64,000 bases of DNA from Streptomyces sp. NBC_01275 (GTDB lineage: Bacteria; Actinomycetota; Actinomycetes; Streptomycetales; Streptomycetaceae): positions 8,494,001-8,558,000 of the forward strand of contig NZ_JAPEOZ010000001.1 of assembly GCF_026340655.1 (NCBI RefSeq), in the 5' to 3' direction. Under the pieces are notes generated by a model, which saw only the letters and a list, made by a program, of their open reading frames with translations, was not told the DNA's origin and made no database searches. Below are positions 1-9,186 of this stretch, in pieces (position 1 is the first letter of the stretch; each line of letters begins with the position of its first letter). Position numbers and translations under genes: made by a program.

Positions 1-2011
1 CGGCGTCGTCGTCGCCGTCGAGGAGGGCGGCGAGGCGGTCGGGGGAGCCCGCGGCGAGCAGCAGGACCCGCTCTGGCTCGACGACCTGGGTCACGGCGAC
101 CGCACGGGCGGGTGCCGGGGCGCGGGCGCCGGGGTCGGCCTTCGCAGAGGCAGACCCGTCGGGGGAAGCTTTCTCGGAGGCGGAGGCGGAGGCGGAGGCG
201 GAGGCGGAGGCGGGGGTGTCCGGGTCGGCGTTCGCGGAGGCGCGCACTCCTGGTGCGGCCGTCATGGAGGAGTGCGCGCCTGTCGCAGCCTTTGCCGAGG
301 CAGGCGCGCTTGGCGCGGCCTGCGCCGAAGGGCGCATACCTGGCTCAGCTTCTGCCGTGTCGGGCACGCGTGGCTCAGCCTTCGCCGGGACGAGCCCGGC
401 TGGCTCAGCCTTCGCGGAGGCGCGCTCGCCTGGGCTGGTCATCACGGAGGAGTGCGCGCCTGTCGCAGTCCTCGCCGGGGCAGGCGCGCCTGGTGAAGCC
501 GGCGCCGAAGAGTGCGCGCTTGGCGCGGCCTGCGCCGAGGCGTGGGCGCCCGGTGCCGACTCGAGCACCACATGTGCGTTGATCCCGCCGAACCCGAACG
601 CGTTCACGGCCGCCCGGCGTACCGGCCGTTCGGCGCTCGTCTCCCAGTCGGTCGCCTTCTCCAGTGGGCGGAAGCGGGTGCGGGCCAGCGCGGGATGCGG
701 GTCGTCGCAGTGCAGGGTCGGCAGCAGGGTGCCGTGGTGGACGGCGAGCGCGGCCTTGACCAGACCGGCGACGCCGGCGGCGGGCATGGTGTGCCCGATC
801 ATCGACTTGACCGAGCCGATGACCGCGTCCGGATCCCCGTCGCCGGGGCCGAACACCGCGGCCAGCGTGCTCAGTTCGGCGCCGTCGCCGGCCGGGGTCG
901 CGGTGCCGTGGGCCTCCAGCAGGCCGACCGAGCCGGGGGCGGCGGGGTCGAGCCCGGCGGCCCGCCACGCCTGCCGCACGGCCTGCGCCTGACCGCCGGG
1001 GTCGGGGTTGACCAGCCCGGCCGCCCGGCCGTCGCTCGCCACCCCGGTGCCCCGGATCACGGCGTAGATCCGGTCGCCGTCCCGCTCGGCGTCGGTGAGC
1101 CGCTTGAGGACGACCACGCCGGTGCCCTCGCCGATCAGGATGCCGTCGGCGTCCCGGTGGAAGGGCCGGATGCGCTGGCTGGGGGAGAGGGCGCGCAACT
1201 GGGAGAAGACGCTCCACAGCGTGATGTCGTGGCAGTGGTGGACGCCTCCGGCGAGCATCAGGTCGCAGCGCCCGAAGGCGAGTTCGCCGACCGCCTGGTC
1301 GACGGCGACCAGCGAGGAGGCGCAGGCCGCGTCCACGGTGTACGCCGGTCCGCGCAGGTCGAGCCGGTTGGCGACCCGGGACGCGGCGAGGTTGGGCACC
1401 AGGCCGATCGCCGACTCGGGACTGTCCGGGCCGAGCCGCTCGGTGAACGCCTCCCGCACCCGGTTGAGTTGGCCGTCCGTCAGGTCGGGCAGCAACTCGC
1501 CCAGGGTGCGGACGAGTTGGCCCGCCGTGCGCACCCGCTGGTCGAGCCGGACCAGGCCGGGGGTGAGGTAGCCGCCCCGGCCGAGAACGACGCCGACGCG
1601 CCCTCGGTCGGGGAGCCGGTCCGTGCCGCCCGCGTCGGCGAGGGCGGCGGAGGCCACGTGCAGGGCGATGAGCTGGTCGGGCTCGGTGCCGGCCACCGAG
1701 TTCGGCATGATCCCGAACCGGGTGACCTCCACCTCCGCCAGCCCGTCCACGAATCCGCCGCGCCGGCAGTACACCCGGTCCGCGACGGCCGGGTCCCCGG
1801 CGGTGCCGGGACGGTAGTAGTCGGCGTCCCAACGCCCGTCCGGCACCTCCCCGATCGCGTCCACGCCGTCCCGCAGGTTGCGCCAGTACGCGTCCAGGTC
1901 GGCCGCGCCGGGCAGCAGCACCGCCATCCCTACGATGGCGACCGGCACTTGACGAGAAGTCACCTCGGTGGAGAGTCCCGCCTGTCGAGGTGACGCCACC
2001 GCGGCCGTCAC
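1..2011 (-). CDS. KS-containing PKS/PUFA-synthase-like subunit, C-terminus cut by window edge
   Basis: About 670 residues are visible and the gene continues past the left edge. A complete ketosynthase domain fills roughly residues 20-510: the VGMAVLLPGA entry motif, the nucleophile motif VDAACASS near residue 230, the EAHGTAT histidine motif and GSVKSMIGHT. It is followed by an Ala/Ser/Pro-rich linker of about 140 residues, then the start of another domain. The chosen GTG at 2011 overlaps the stop of the upstream PKS gene by four bases (GTGA), implying translational coupling. A later in-frame GTG at 1963 also fits. By analogy with PfaC-type subunits, chain-length-factor, dehydratase or acyltransferase domains may follow outside the window, but that is inference. 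Together with the upstream gene it resembles the uncharacterised PUFA-like PKS loci found on Streptomyces chromosomes. Confidence 0.85.
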   Translation of the reverse strand, partial: MTAAVASPRQAGLSTEVTSRQVPVAIVGMAVLLPGAADLDAYWRNLRDGVDAIGEVPDGRWDADYYRPGTAGDPAVADRVYCRRGGFVDGLAEVEVTRFGIMPNSVAGTEPDQLIALHVASAALADAGGTDRLPDRGRVGVVLGRGGYLTPGLVRLDQRVRTAGQLVRTLGELLPDLTDGQLNRVREAFTERLGPDSPESAIGLVPNLAASRVANRLDLRGPAYTVDAACASSLVAVDQAVGELAFGRCDLMLAGGVHHCHDITLWSVFSQLRALSPSQRIRPFHRDADGILIGEGTGVVVLKRLTDAERDGDRIYAVIRGTGVASDGRAAGLVNPDPGGQAQAVRQAWRAAGLDPAAPGSVGLLEAHGTATPAGDGAELSTLAAVFGPGDGDPDAVIGSVKSMIGHTMPAAGVAGLVKAALAVHHGTLLPTLHCDDPHPALARTRFRPLEKATDWETSAERPVRRAAVNAFGFGGINAHVVLESAPGAHASAQAAPSAHSSAPASPGAPAPARTATGAHSSVMTSPGERASAKAEPAGLVPAKAEPRVPDTAEAEPGMRPSAQAAPSAPASAKAATGAHSSMTAAPGVRASANADPDTPASASASASASASEKASPDGSASAKADPGARAPAPARAVAVTQVVEPERVLLLAAGSPDRLAALLDGDDDA
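178..214. repeat. Hexanucleotide tandem repeat inside the KS gene
   Basis: About six copies of GGAGGC encode an Ala-Ser run on the minus strand, in the linker after the ketosynthase. The neighbouring stretch 262-336 recurs imperfectly at 438-540 (shared GAGGAGTGCGCGCCTGTCGC). The whole linker therefore seems to have grown by repeat expansion. The reading frame stays open throughout. Confidence 0.85.
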
Positions 2012-5000
2012 CAGCCCGACGCGGTGTAGACGACGGCCGTGGCCGACTCCTCGCCCCAGGCCAGCTCCCGCAGCAGCGCCGCGGTGCCCTCCTCGGGGTC
2101 GATCAGCCGGATGCCGCGCCGGGCGTACTCGCGGGCCAGCTCGGCCCCGACCATGCCGGCGTGACCGGCCGCGGGCGCCCACGGCCCCCAGTGCACGGTC
2201 ACCGCGCGCCGGCCGGTCCGGGCCGCGAAGGCGGCCCCCAGGGTCTCCAGGGCGTCGTTGGCGGCCGCGTAGTCCACCTGGCCCCGGTTGCCGAGGACGG
2301 CCGAGATCGAGCCGAACAGCACGGTGAACGCGGGCGCGGCGGGCAGCTCCTCCAGCGCGGTGAGCAGGGCGTCCGCGCCGGTCGCCTTGGTGCCGTAGAC
2401 GCGCTGGAAGGACTCGGGCGTCTTCTCGGCGATCAGCCGGTCCTCGATCACCCCGGCCGCGTGCACCACGCCGTCGAGCCGGCCGTGCTCCGCATGGATC
2501 TCCTTCACCGTCTGGAACACCGCCTCGGGCTCCCGGAAGTCGACGCAGCGGTAGCGGACCTGGCTGCCGAGCGCGGTGAGCTCGGTCAGCGTCGCGGTGA
2601 TCTCCCGCTGGGCCAGCAGGAGTTCGGCGGCCCGGTTGATCTCGGCCGGCTTGAGACCGCCGCGGGCGGCGAACGCCGCACGCAGTTCGGCCGGGGTGTG
2701 CGCGGCAGCGGTGTCCGCGTCCTCGGGGCCGTCCGGCGCGGGCGTACGGCCCAGCAGCTCCAGACGGCAGTGGGCGGCCCCGGCGAGCGCGGCGGCGAAC
2801 TGTGCGGTGATGCCCCGCGCACCGCCCGCCAGCACCACCACGGAGTCCCGGTCCAGGCCGAGCGCGGCCGCCTCGGCGACCCCGTCCCCGGCCGGTCCCG
2901 CGCCGGTGCTGCCGAGCGCGCCCAGCGGGGCCTCGACCAGCTCGAAGCCGTGCCGGCCGGCCGCGGTCCGCAGCACGACCGGGGTGCGGTCCGCCGCCAT
3001 GGCCTCCGCGACCACGGCCTCCGCGACGGAGTCCGGCGAGGCGTCGACCAGGTCGACGACCCGCGCGACCGTCTCCGGGTACTCCCGGGCGACGGTGCGG
3101 AACAGCCCGTGCAGCCCCGCCGAGCGCGGGTCCGGCGTCTGGCCGTCGGCCCGGCGGACGGCCAGCAGCCACCGCGGACCGCGCGCCAGCGCCGCCTTGA
3201 GCACGGGGAACGCGTCCGGCAGCACCGGCGCGTCGTCGGCCGTGAGCGCCCCCAGATACACCACCCCGTCCACCGGCCCGTCCGCCTCCGCCGACGCATG
3301 CTCCCGGCCGTGTACGTCGACGTCGGCGCCGTACGACGCCAGGCGGGCGACGACCTCGGGGGCGTCGCCGAGGACGGTCCAGCGGGTCCCGGCGAGCGCG
3401 GCCGACGGGTCGCCGGGAGCAGTGGCGTCGGCGGGGGCGTCGAGCAGGACCGGGCGCAGGACGTGCCGCCTGGGCGGTTCGCCGACGACCTCCGGCTCCT
3501 CGGGGAGCGCGGCGGCCAGGACCGGCTCGGCGGGAGCGGCAGGAGTGGTGGGAGCGGCGGTGGCGGGGCCGGTGGCCTGCGCGGCCGGTGCGCCCAGCCG
3601 TGCCGTGAGCCAGTCGGTCACCGCGGCGGCGGTCCGCGCCTTCGCCAGTTCCTCCAGCTCGGCGTCGTCCATGGAGGTCAGGTCGGCGCCGGCTCCGGCG
3701 CCCAGGCGCTTGGCCAGTTCACCGGCGATCTCGGCCCGCTTGATGGAGTCGATGCTGAGGTCCGCCTCCAGGTCGAGGTCGGGCTCGATCATGTCGATGG
3801 GGTAGCCGGTGCGCTCGCTGATGATCTCCAGCACGACCTGTTGGACGTCGGCGGGCGCCGGGGGACCGGCCGGGGCGGCCGGGGCCGATACGGGCTGCGC
3901 GGCAGCGGACCGGGGGATCGGCTCGGCGGCCGTCACCGGTTGGGCCGCCGGGAGTTGGGGAGCCGCCTGGAGCACCGGCGACTGCACGACCACGGGGGCG
4001 GCGATCTGCACCCCGGGGGTCGATCCGAAGTAGGTGAGCAGGACGTCCCGTTGGGCGGCGATCATCTCCCGGCTGGTGCGCAGGAATTCGGAGATCAGCG
4101 CGTCCCGGTCGGACGGGACGCCGTGTGGGGGGTTGGTCGTCACAGTCGTCTCCAGGTTCTCCGCGTACGCGGTGGGCTCCGCGACGCGACGGGCAGGGGC
4201 GAGCGCGCCGGGCAGAAGGTCGCCGGAGGCGGTGCGGACCAGCTGTCCGTCCACCGTCCAGCCGGGGCGCTTCGGCACCGGGGTGCGTACGGCGTCCACG
4301 GCGTCCCGGCCGCGCAGCAGCCACCCGGTGCGCACGGGCAGCCCCGCGACGGCGAGCCGGGCCAGGGCGTCGAGCCAGCCGGGCAGACCGCTGCCGGGGC
4401 GCGGCTCGCAGGCCACCGTGCGGTGCGGACGGCTCCCCAGGATCTGCCCGACCAGCCCGGTCAGCACCGACCCGGGACCGGCCTCGACGAAGACCCGGGC
4501 CCCCGCCTCGTACATCGCCTCCACCTGCTCGACGAAGGCGACGGGCGCGCCGATCTGCGCGGCCAGCTCGGCGCGCACCGCGTCGGCGCCGTCGGCGTAC
4601 GGGGCCGCCGTGCGGTTGGACCACACCGGGAACTCGGGCGCGTGCACCGGACGGGCCGCGAGGGCCTGCGCGAACCGGTCGGCGGCGCCTGCGACCAGTG
4701 GGCTGTGGAAGGCGCAGGCCACGGGGATCCGCTTGGCCCCGAGGCCCGCCTCGCGCAGCAGCCGCACGGCGTCGGCGACGGCGTCCGAGGGGCCCGAGAT
4801 CACCGTCTGCTTCGGAGAGTTGCGGTTGGCGACGACGACGGAGTCCGGTGCGCCCGACGCCTTCAGCGCCCGGCCGACGTCCTCGGCGCCGGCCGAGACC
4901 GCGGCCATCGTCCCGGGCTCCTCGCCCGACTCCCCGGCCGCCGTGAGGATCGCCGCCGCCCGCTCGGCGCTCAGCTCCAGCAGCGTCTGCGGGTCGAGGG

Positions 5001-8000
5001 CGCCGGCCGCGCAGAGGGCGACCAGTTCGCCGTAGCTGTGCCCGGCGGCCATGTCGGGGCGCACCCCGGCCGCGGTGAGCACGGCGTGCGCGGCGAGCCC
5101 GGCGATGCCGAGGGCCGGCTGCGCCGCCCGGGTGTCGGTCAGCGCGGCCCGCTGCCGCTCCCGCCCGGCCTCGTCGAACGCGGCCGGCGGATACAGCGTG
5201 TCCGCGTGGGCCCGCCCGAGCTCCAGATAGGGCCGCAGCTCGGGAAAGGCCACGAACAACTCGGCGAGCATGCCCGTGCGTTGACTGCCCTGCCCGGGGA
5301 AGAGGAAGGCGACCTTGCCGCCGCCCTCGGGCGCGTTCTCGGACGGGTCCCGGTCGGCGAGGTACACCCCGCGCCCCGGACCCGACCCGCCCGGACCCGA
5401 CCCGCCCGGACCCGACCCGCCCGTCCCCGACTCCGTCGCTTGCAGCGCCTGCCGCAGGCGTACGACGAGATCGTCGACGTCCGTCGCCACGACCGCGATG
5501 CGCACCGGATCCCCGCCGGCGTCCGAGCGGCGGGCCGCGCTCAGCGCCAGGTCCCGCAGCCGCCAGGGCCGGTGCTCGGTCTCGGCGGTCTTGAGGAGTT
5601 CCTCAGCGGCACGGCGGGCCGTGTTCTCGTCCCGTCCGCGGAACAGGAACAGCTCGGCCGGCCAGGCGTCCAGCCCGCGCACCGGGGGCACGCCGTCGGC
5701 GTAAGCGCCCAGCACCACATGGAAGTTGGTGCCGCCGAAGCCGAACGCGCTCACCCCGGCGATCCGTTCCTCGACCGGGGTCGCCCAGGGCCTCGCCTCG
5801 GCGTGGAAGGCGAACGGGCTGCTGTCCGCGTCCCAGGCCGAGTTGGGCGCGTCGACGTGCAGGGTGGGCGGCCGTACGCCCGTGTACAGCGACAGCAGCG
5901 TCTTGATGAGCCCGGCCAGGCCCGCGGCGCACTTGGTGTGTCCGATCTGCGACTTCACCGAGCCGATCACACAGCTGCCCGCCTTGGCTCCGGCGTCGGC
6001 GAACACCTCGCCGAGGATGCGTAGTTCGGTGCGGTCGCCGACCACCGTCCCGGTGCCGTGCGCCTCGACGAGCCCGACGTCGGCCGGTGAGACGCCCGCG
6101 TTGCGGTAGGCCCGCTCCAGCGCGGAGCGCTGGCCCTCGGGGCGGGGTGCGGTCAGGCCGAGGGAGCGGCCGTCGCTGGAGGAGCCGAGGCCCTTGATGA
6201 CGCCGTAGATCCGGTCGCCGTCGCGCTCGGCGTCCGCGAGGCGCTTGAGGACGACGCAGGCCACGCCCTCGCCGAGCGCGATGCCGTCCGCCGAGTCGTC
6301 GAAGGCGCGGGAGCGGCCGGTGGGGGAGAGGGCGTGCACCGAGGAGAACAGGACGTAGTCGTTGATGCCGTTGTGCAGGTCGGCGCCTCCGCACAGCACC
6401 ACGTCGCTGGTCCCGCCGACGAGTTCCTTGCAGGCGACGTCGACCGCGGCGAGCGAGGACGCGCAGGCGGCGTCGACGGTGTAGTTGGCGCCGCCGAGGT
6501 CGAGCCGGTTGGCGATGCGCCCGGAGATGACGTTGGCCAGCATGCCGGGGAAGGAGTCCTCGGTGAGCTGCGGGAGCTGTTCGTCCAGGCCGGCCGGGAC
6601 CTCGCCGTAGTAGGAGGGCAGCACGGCGCGCAGCGTGGCCGCGTTCGACAGGTCGCTGCCCGCCTCCGCGCCGAACACCACCGAGGTGCGCGAGCGGTCG
6701 AACTCCCGCCCCCCGTCGCCGTATCCGGCGTCCTCCAGGGCGCGCCGGGCGGCCTCCAGGGACAGCAGCTGCACCGGCTCCACGCTGCCGAGGGAGGCGG
6801 GCGGGATGCCGTAGCGCAGCGGGTCGAAGGGGATGCGGGGCAGGAAGCCGCCCCACTTCGACGGGGTGGACTCGCCGTGGTGGACGGCCGGGTCCCAGCG
6901 CTCCGGCGGGACCTCGGCGACCGCGTCCACGCCCCCGACGACGTTCGCCCAGAACGTGGGCAGGTCGGGCGCCTGAGGGAACATGCAGGCCATGCCGACG
7001 ACAGCGATGTCGAGCGGGGCCGGAGCCTCCTGCGGCGAGGCCTCGCCCGCGACGCCCAGTTCGGCCGCCCGCCGGGCGAGGAAGTCGGCCGCACCCGTCG
7101 TCACGGAGGCGTGCAGCGCCGCGACCGTGGTGGTCGCCGAACGCAGCACGGCCACCTCGCCGGCCATGAACATCCCCTCGGCGAGCTGGCGTTGCTCGTC
7201 GACGGGGGTGAGCGCGCCGTCGGGGTCCCGGGTGACGCCCTTGCTGGCGATGCGCAGCCGGCCGACGTTGAGCCGCTCCAGCTCCTCCCAGATCCGCCGG
7301 TCCGGCACGCCCTCGGCGCGCAGCCGGGTCTCCTCCACGCGGTAGCCGGCCGCGAACGGGCTGGGCACGCAGCGGGTGGCGTGGCCCGGCGCCGACTCCA
7401 GCAGGGCCGTGCGCTCGGCGGCCAACACCTGCCGCTGGAACAGGGGTTGGATCGCGCCGTGTGCCACCGCCTCCTCGGTGAACAGGTAGGCGGTGCCCAT
7501 CAGCAGGCCGACGGCCGCGCCGCGCGCGGTCAGCGGCGCGGCGAGCGCGGCGACCATGGCGGCCGACCGCTCGTCGTGCACCCCGCCCGCGAAGAACACC
7601 TCGACGTCCCCGGCGTCCACGCCCGGGCCCGCCAAGAAGTCGTCCAGGACGGCGAGTTGGGCCTCCCAGAGCGGAAAGCTGCCGCGCGGTCCGACGTGCC
7701 CGCCGCACTCCGAGCCCTCGAACACGAACCGGCGGGAGCCCGCCTCGAGGAACTGCCGCAGCAGCCCGGGCGACGGCACATGCAGAAAGGTCCGGATGCC
7801 GTCCCGCTCCAGCGCCTGCGCCTGGGCCGGCCGTCCGCCCGCGATGATCGCGTGCGTCGGCCGCAACTCCCGTACGGCCTCCAGCTGGGCGGTGCGCACG
7901 TCCTCCGGTGCGAAGCCGAGGACGCCCACCCCCCAGGGTCGGCCGGCCACCGCGTCCCGGGTCTCGGCGAGCATCGCCCGCGCCCGCCCGCCGTCCGCCA

Positions 8001-9021
8001 GCGCCAGCGCCAAGAACGGCAGCGCCCCCTCGGCCGCGACCGCCGCGGCGAACGCGGCCCCGTCGCTCACCCGCGTCATCGGGCCCTGCGCGAGGGGCAG
8101 TTCGGTGCCCAGCCGCCCACTCATCGGCGACTTGGCCCGCAGCGCCGCTCCGGCCGCGTCATCGCGTACGACGTCCAGCACCGCGTCCCGCAGCGCACGC
8201 ACCGTCCGCCGGACGTCACCCCAGCGGTCGGCGAAGCGGGCGGCGAGAAAACCGTCCTGGCCCACCGGGAGGAGCCGGCTGCGCGGGTCCTGCGCGCCCA
8301 GCAGCGCCGCCACCGTCTGCGGACCGGCGTCCTCGGGGACCCGCGGGGCGTCCGGGCCGCGCCGCAGCAGGACGCGGTGTCCGGCCAGCACGACGGTCTC
8401 CGAGCCGTCCAGGGTGCGCAGGGCCGCGGCCGCCGGCTCGGGCAGCGCCGACTCGGCGAGCAACGCCAGCTGGCCGTCCAGGACCACCCCGGCCGCCCCG
8501 CCCGCCACCGCGGCGGCGGCCGTGCGCGGGCCGATCCCACCGCACGCCCACACCGGCAGCGGCACGTCGCGCGCGGCCAGCAGCTGCTGGAGCAGGACGA
8601 ACGTGCTCAGCTCGCCGATCCGGCCGCCGCACTCCGCGCCTCGCGCGATCAGCCCGTGGGCCCCGGCGCGCACGGCCTCCCGCGCGCCCGCCAGATCGGT
8701 GACCTCCACCAGGACGCGGTACCCGTCGACGAGGTCCGCGACCGGCCAGGGCGCGTCCGCGGCGAGGACGACCGTGTGCGGGCCGTCCGGGCCCAGATCC
8801 GCCGGGGCCAGCCGGCAGCGCGGACCGATCCGGACGCCGAACGCGCCGGGGGAGGCGCGCCGCAGCCGGGCCAGCGCCTCGCGTGATCTTCGGTCGCCGT
8901 GGCCGAGATCGAGCACGCCGAGACCGCCGGCGCGACCGACCGCCAGAGCGAGCCCGGCATCGGGCTCGCCGAAAGGAGTGATGCCGATGATCATGTCCTC
9001 GGAGCGCACAGTGAACGTCAT
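2008..9021 (-). CDS. Multidomain iterative PKS/PUFA-synthase-like protein: NMO-NMO-KS-AT-ACP-KR
   Basis: The protein has 2337 residues. In order: a first nitronate-monooxygenase-like barrel (about 10-270, GAECGGRIG near 130); a second, better conserved one (about 295-640, GSECGGHVG near 440, like PfaD enoyl reductases); KS (about 667-1080, VDAACASS near 853, EAHGTG near 985, GHTKCAAG near 1025); AT (about 1235-1540, GHSYGE near 1328); one ACP (LSIDSIKRAEI near 1757, the serine pattern typical of PUFA synthases); and a ketoreductase (about 1850-2337, LAGGARGI near 2058, VDYAAAND near 2248). The ATG at 9021 has GGAG four bases upstream; a TTG at 9036 is in frame but has no comparable ribosome site. 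No dehydratase is visible. It probably builds a reduced polyketide or fatty chain with the next gene; the product is unknown. Confidence 0.9.
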   Translation of the reverse strand: MTFTVRSEDMIIGITPFGEPDAGLALAVGRAGGLGVLDLGHGDRRSREALARLRRASPGAFGVRIGPRCRLAPADLGPDGPHTVVLAADAPWPVADLVDGYRVLVEVTDLAGAREAVRAGAHGLIARGAECGGRIGELSTFVLLQQLLAARDVPLPVWACGGIGPRTAAAAVAGGAAGVVLDGQLALLAESALPEPAAAALRTLDGSETVVLAGHRVLLRRGPDAPRVPEDAGPQTVAALLGAQDPRSRLLPVGQDGFLAARFADRWGDVRRTVRALRDAVLDVVRDDAAGAALRAKSPMSGRLGTELPLAQGPMTRVSDGAAFAAAVAAEGALPFLALALADGGRARAMLAETRDAVAGRPWGVGVLGFAPEDVRTAQLEAVRELRPTHAIIAGGRPAQAQALERDGIRTFLHVPSPGLLRQFLEAGSRRFVFEGSECGGHVGPRGSFPLWEAQLAVLDDFLAGPGVDAGDVEVFFAGGVHDERSAAMVAALAAPLTARGAAVGLLMGTAYLFTEEAVAHGAIQPLFQRQVLAAERTALLESAPGHATRCVPSPFAAGYRVEETRLRAEGVPDRRIWEELERLNVGRLRIASKGVTRDPDGALTPVDEQRQLAEGMFMAGEVAVLRSATTTVAALHASVTTGAADFLARRAAELGVAGEASPQEAPAPLDIAVVGMACMFPQAPDLPTFWANVVGGVDAVAEVPPERWDPAVHHGESTPSKWGGFLPRIPFDPLRYGIPPASLGSVEPVQLLSLEAARRALEDAGYGDGGREFDRSRTSVVFGAEAGSDLSNAATLRAVLPSYYGEVPAGLDEQLPQLTEDSFPGMLANVISGRIANRLDLGGANYTVDAACASSLAAVDVACKELVGGTSDVVLCGGADLHNGINDYVLFSSVHALSPTGRSRAFDDSADGIALGEGVACVVLKRLADAERDGDRIYGVIKGLGSSSDGRSLGLTAPRPEGQRSALERAYRNAGVSPADVGLVEAHGTGTVVGDRTELRILGEVFADAGAKAGSCVIGSVKSQIGHTKCAAGLAGLIKTLLSLYTGVRPPTLHVDAPNSAWDADSSPFAFHAEARPWATPVEERIAGVSAFGFGGTNFHVVLGAYADGVPPVRGLDAWPAELFLFRGRDENTARRAAEELLKTAETEHRPWRLRDLALSAARRSDAGGDPVRIAVVATDVDDLVVRLRQALQATESGTGGSGPGGSGPGGSGPGRGVYLADRDPSENAPEGGGKVAFLFPGQGSQRTGMLAELFVAFPELRPYLELGRAHADTLYPPAAFDEAGRERQRAALTDTRAAQPALGIAGLAAHAVLTAAGVRPDMAAGHSYGELVALCAAGALDPQTLLELSAERAAAILTAAGESGEEPGTMAAVSAGAEDVGRALKASGAPDSVVVANRNSPKQTVISGPSDAVADAVRLLREAGLGAKRIPVACAFHSPLVAGAADRFAQALAARPVHAPEFPVWSNRTAAPYADGADAVRAELAAQIGAPVAFVEQVEAMYEAGARVFVEAGPGSVLTGLVGQILGSRPHRTVACEPRPGSGLPGWLDALARLAVAGLPVRTGWLLRGRDAVDAVRTPVPKRPGWTVDGQLVRTASGDLLPGALAPARRVAEPTAYAENLETTVTTNPPHGVPSDRDALISEFLRTSREMIAAQRDVLLTYFGSTPGVQIAAPVVVQSPVLQAAPQLPAAQPVTAAEPIPRSAAAQPVSAPAAPAGPPAPADVQQVVLEIISERTGYPIDMIEPDLDLEADLSIDSIKRAEIAGELAKRLGAGAGADLTSMDDAELEELAKARTAAAVTDWLTARLGAPAAQATGPATAAPTTPAAPAEPVLAAALPEEPEVVGEPPRRHVLRPVLLDAPADATAPGDPSAALAGTRWTVLGDAPEVVARLASYGADVDVHGREHASAEADGPVDGVVYLGALTADDAPVLPDAFPVLKAALARGPRWLLAVRRADGQTPDPRSAGLHGLFRTVAREYPETVARVVDLVDASPDSVAEAVVAEAMAADRTPVVLRTAAGRHGFELVEAPLGALGSTGAGPAGDGVAEAAALGLDRDSVVVLAGGARGITAQFAAALAGAAHCRLELLGRTPAPDGPEDADTAAAHTPAELRAAFAARGGLKPAEINRAAELLLAQREITATLTELTALGSQVRYRCVDFREPEAVFQTVKEIHAEHGRLDGVVHAAGVIEDRLIAEKTPESFQRVYGTKATGADALLTALEELPAAPAFTVLFGSISAVLGNRGQVDYAAANDALETLGAAFAARTGRRAVTVHWGPWAPAAGHAGMVGAELAREYARRGIRLIDPEEGTAALLRELAWGEESATAVVYTASGW
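5376..5424. repeat. 15-bp tandem repeat encoding a Gly-Ser-Pro linker
   Basis: About three copies of CCCGGACCCGACCCG encode repeated GGSGP units on the minus strand. They lie between the KS and AT domains of the large PKS. This is a flexible linker that varies readily by slippage. Confidence 0.85.
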
Positions 9022-9035
9022 GATTCTCCGAATCA
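9021..9035 (-). promoter_or_regulatory. Palindrome over the PKS ribosome-binding site
   Basis: TGATTC-TCC-GAATCA is a perfect six-base inverted repeat. It covers the GGAG Shine-Dalgarno sequence and touches the ATG of the large PKS gene. It could be a repressor site or an RNA hairpin hiding the ribosome site. Its function is unproven. Confidence 0.45.
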
Positions 9036-9156
9036 AGGGTGAAACTGCACGGTGGGGGGTTCAGGACGGCAAAGGCGGCGCACCGGATTCCAGCGGGCAG
9101 GTCACCGCGGAACGCCGATTTAAAGTCGCGTGCTCGAACACATGAAACGCGTTGCG

Positions 9157-9186
9157 AAGGTAGTGGGGTTATTACTCACCGGTCAA
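9157..9186 (-). promoter_or_regulatory. Predicted sigma-70-like promoter for the PKS genes
   Basis: On the minus strand TTGACC (9186-9181) and TACCTT (9162-9157) are 18 bases apart, close to the housekeeping -35/-10 consensus. Transcription would start near 9150, leaving a leader of about 130 bases before the ATG at 9021. Confidence 0.5.

Noticed and set aside
1990..6024. A 1344-codon open frame on the plus strand, and similar long frames across the PKS
   Set aside because: It is antisense to a protein with clear KS, AT and ACP motifs. Its translation is Arg/Gly/Pro-rich with no recognisable domain, as expected for shadow frames in very GC-rich DNA.
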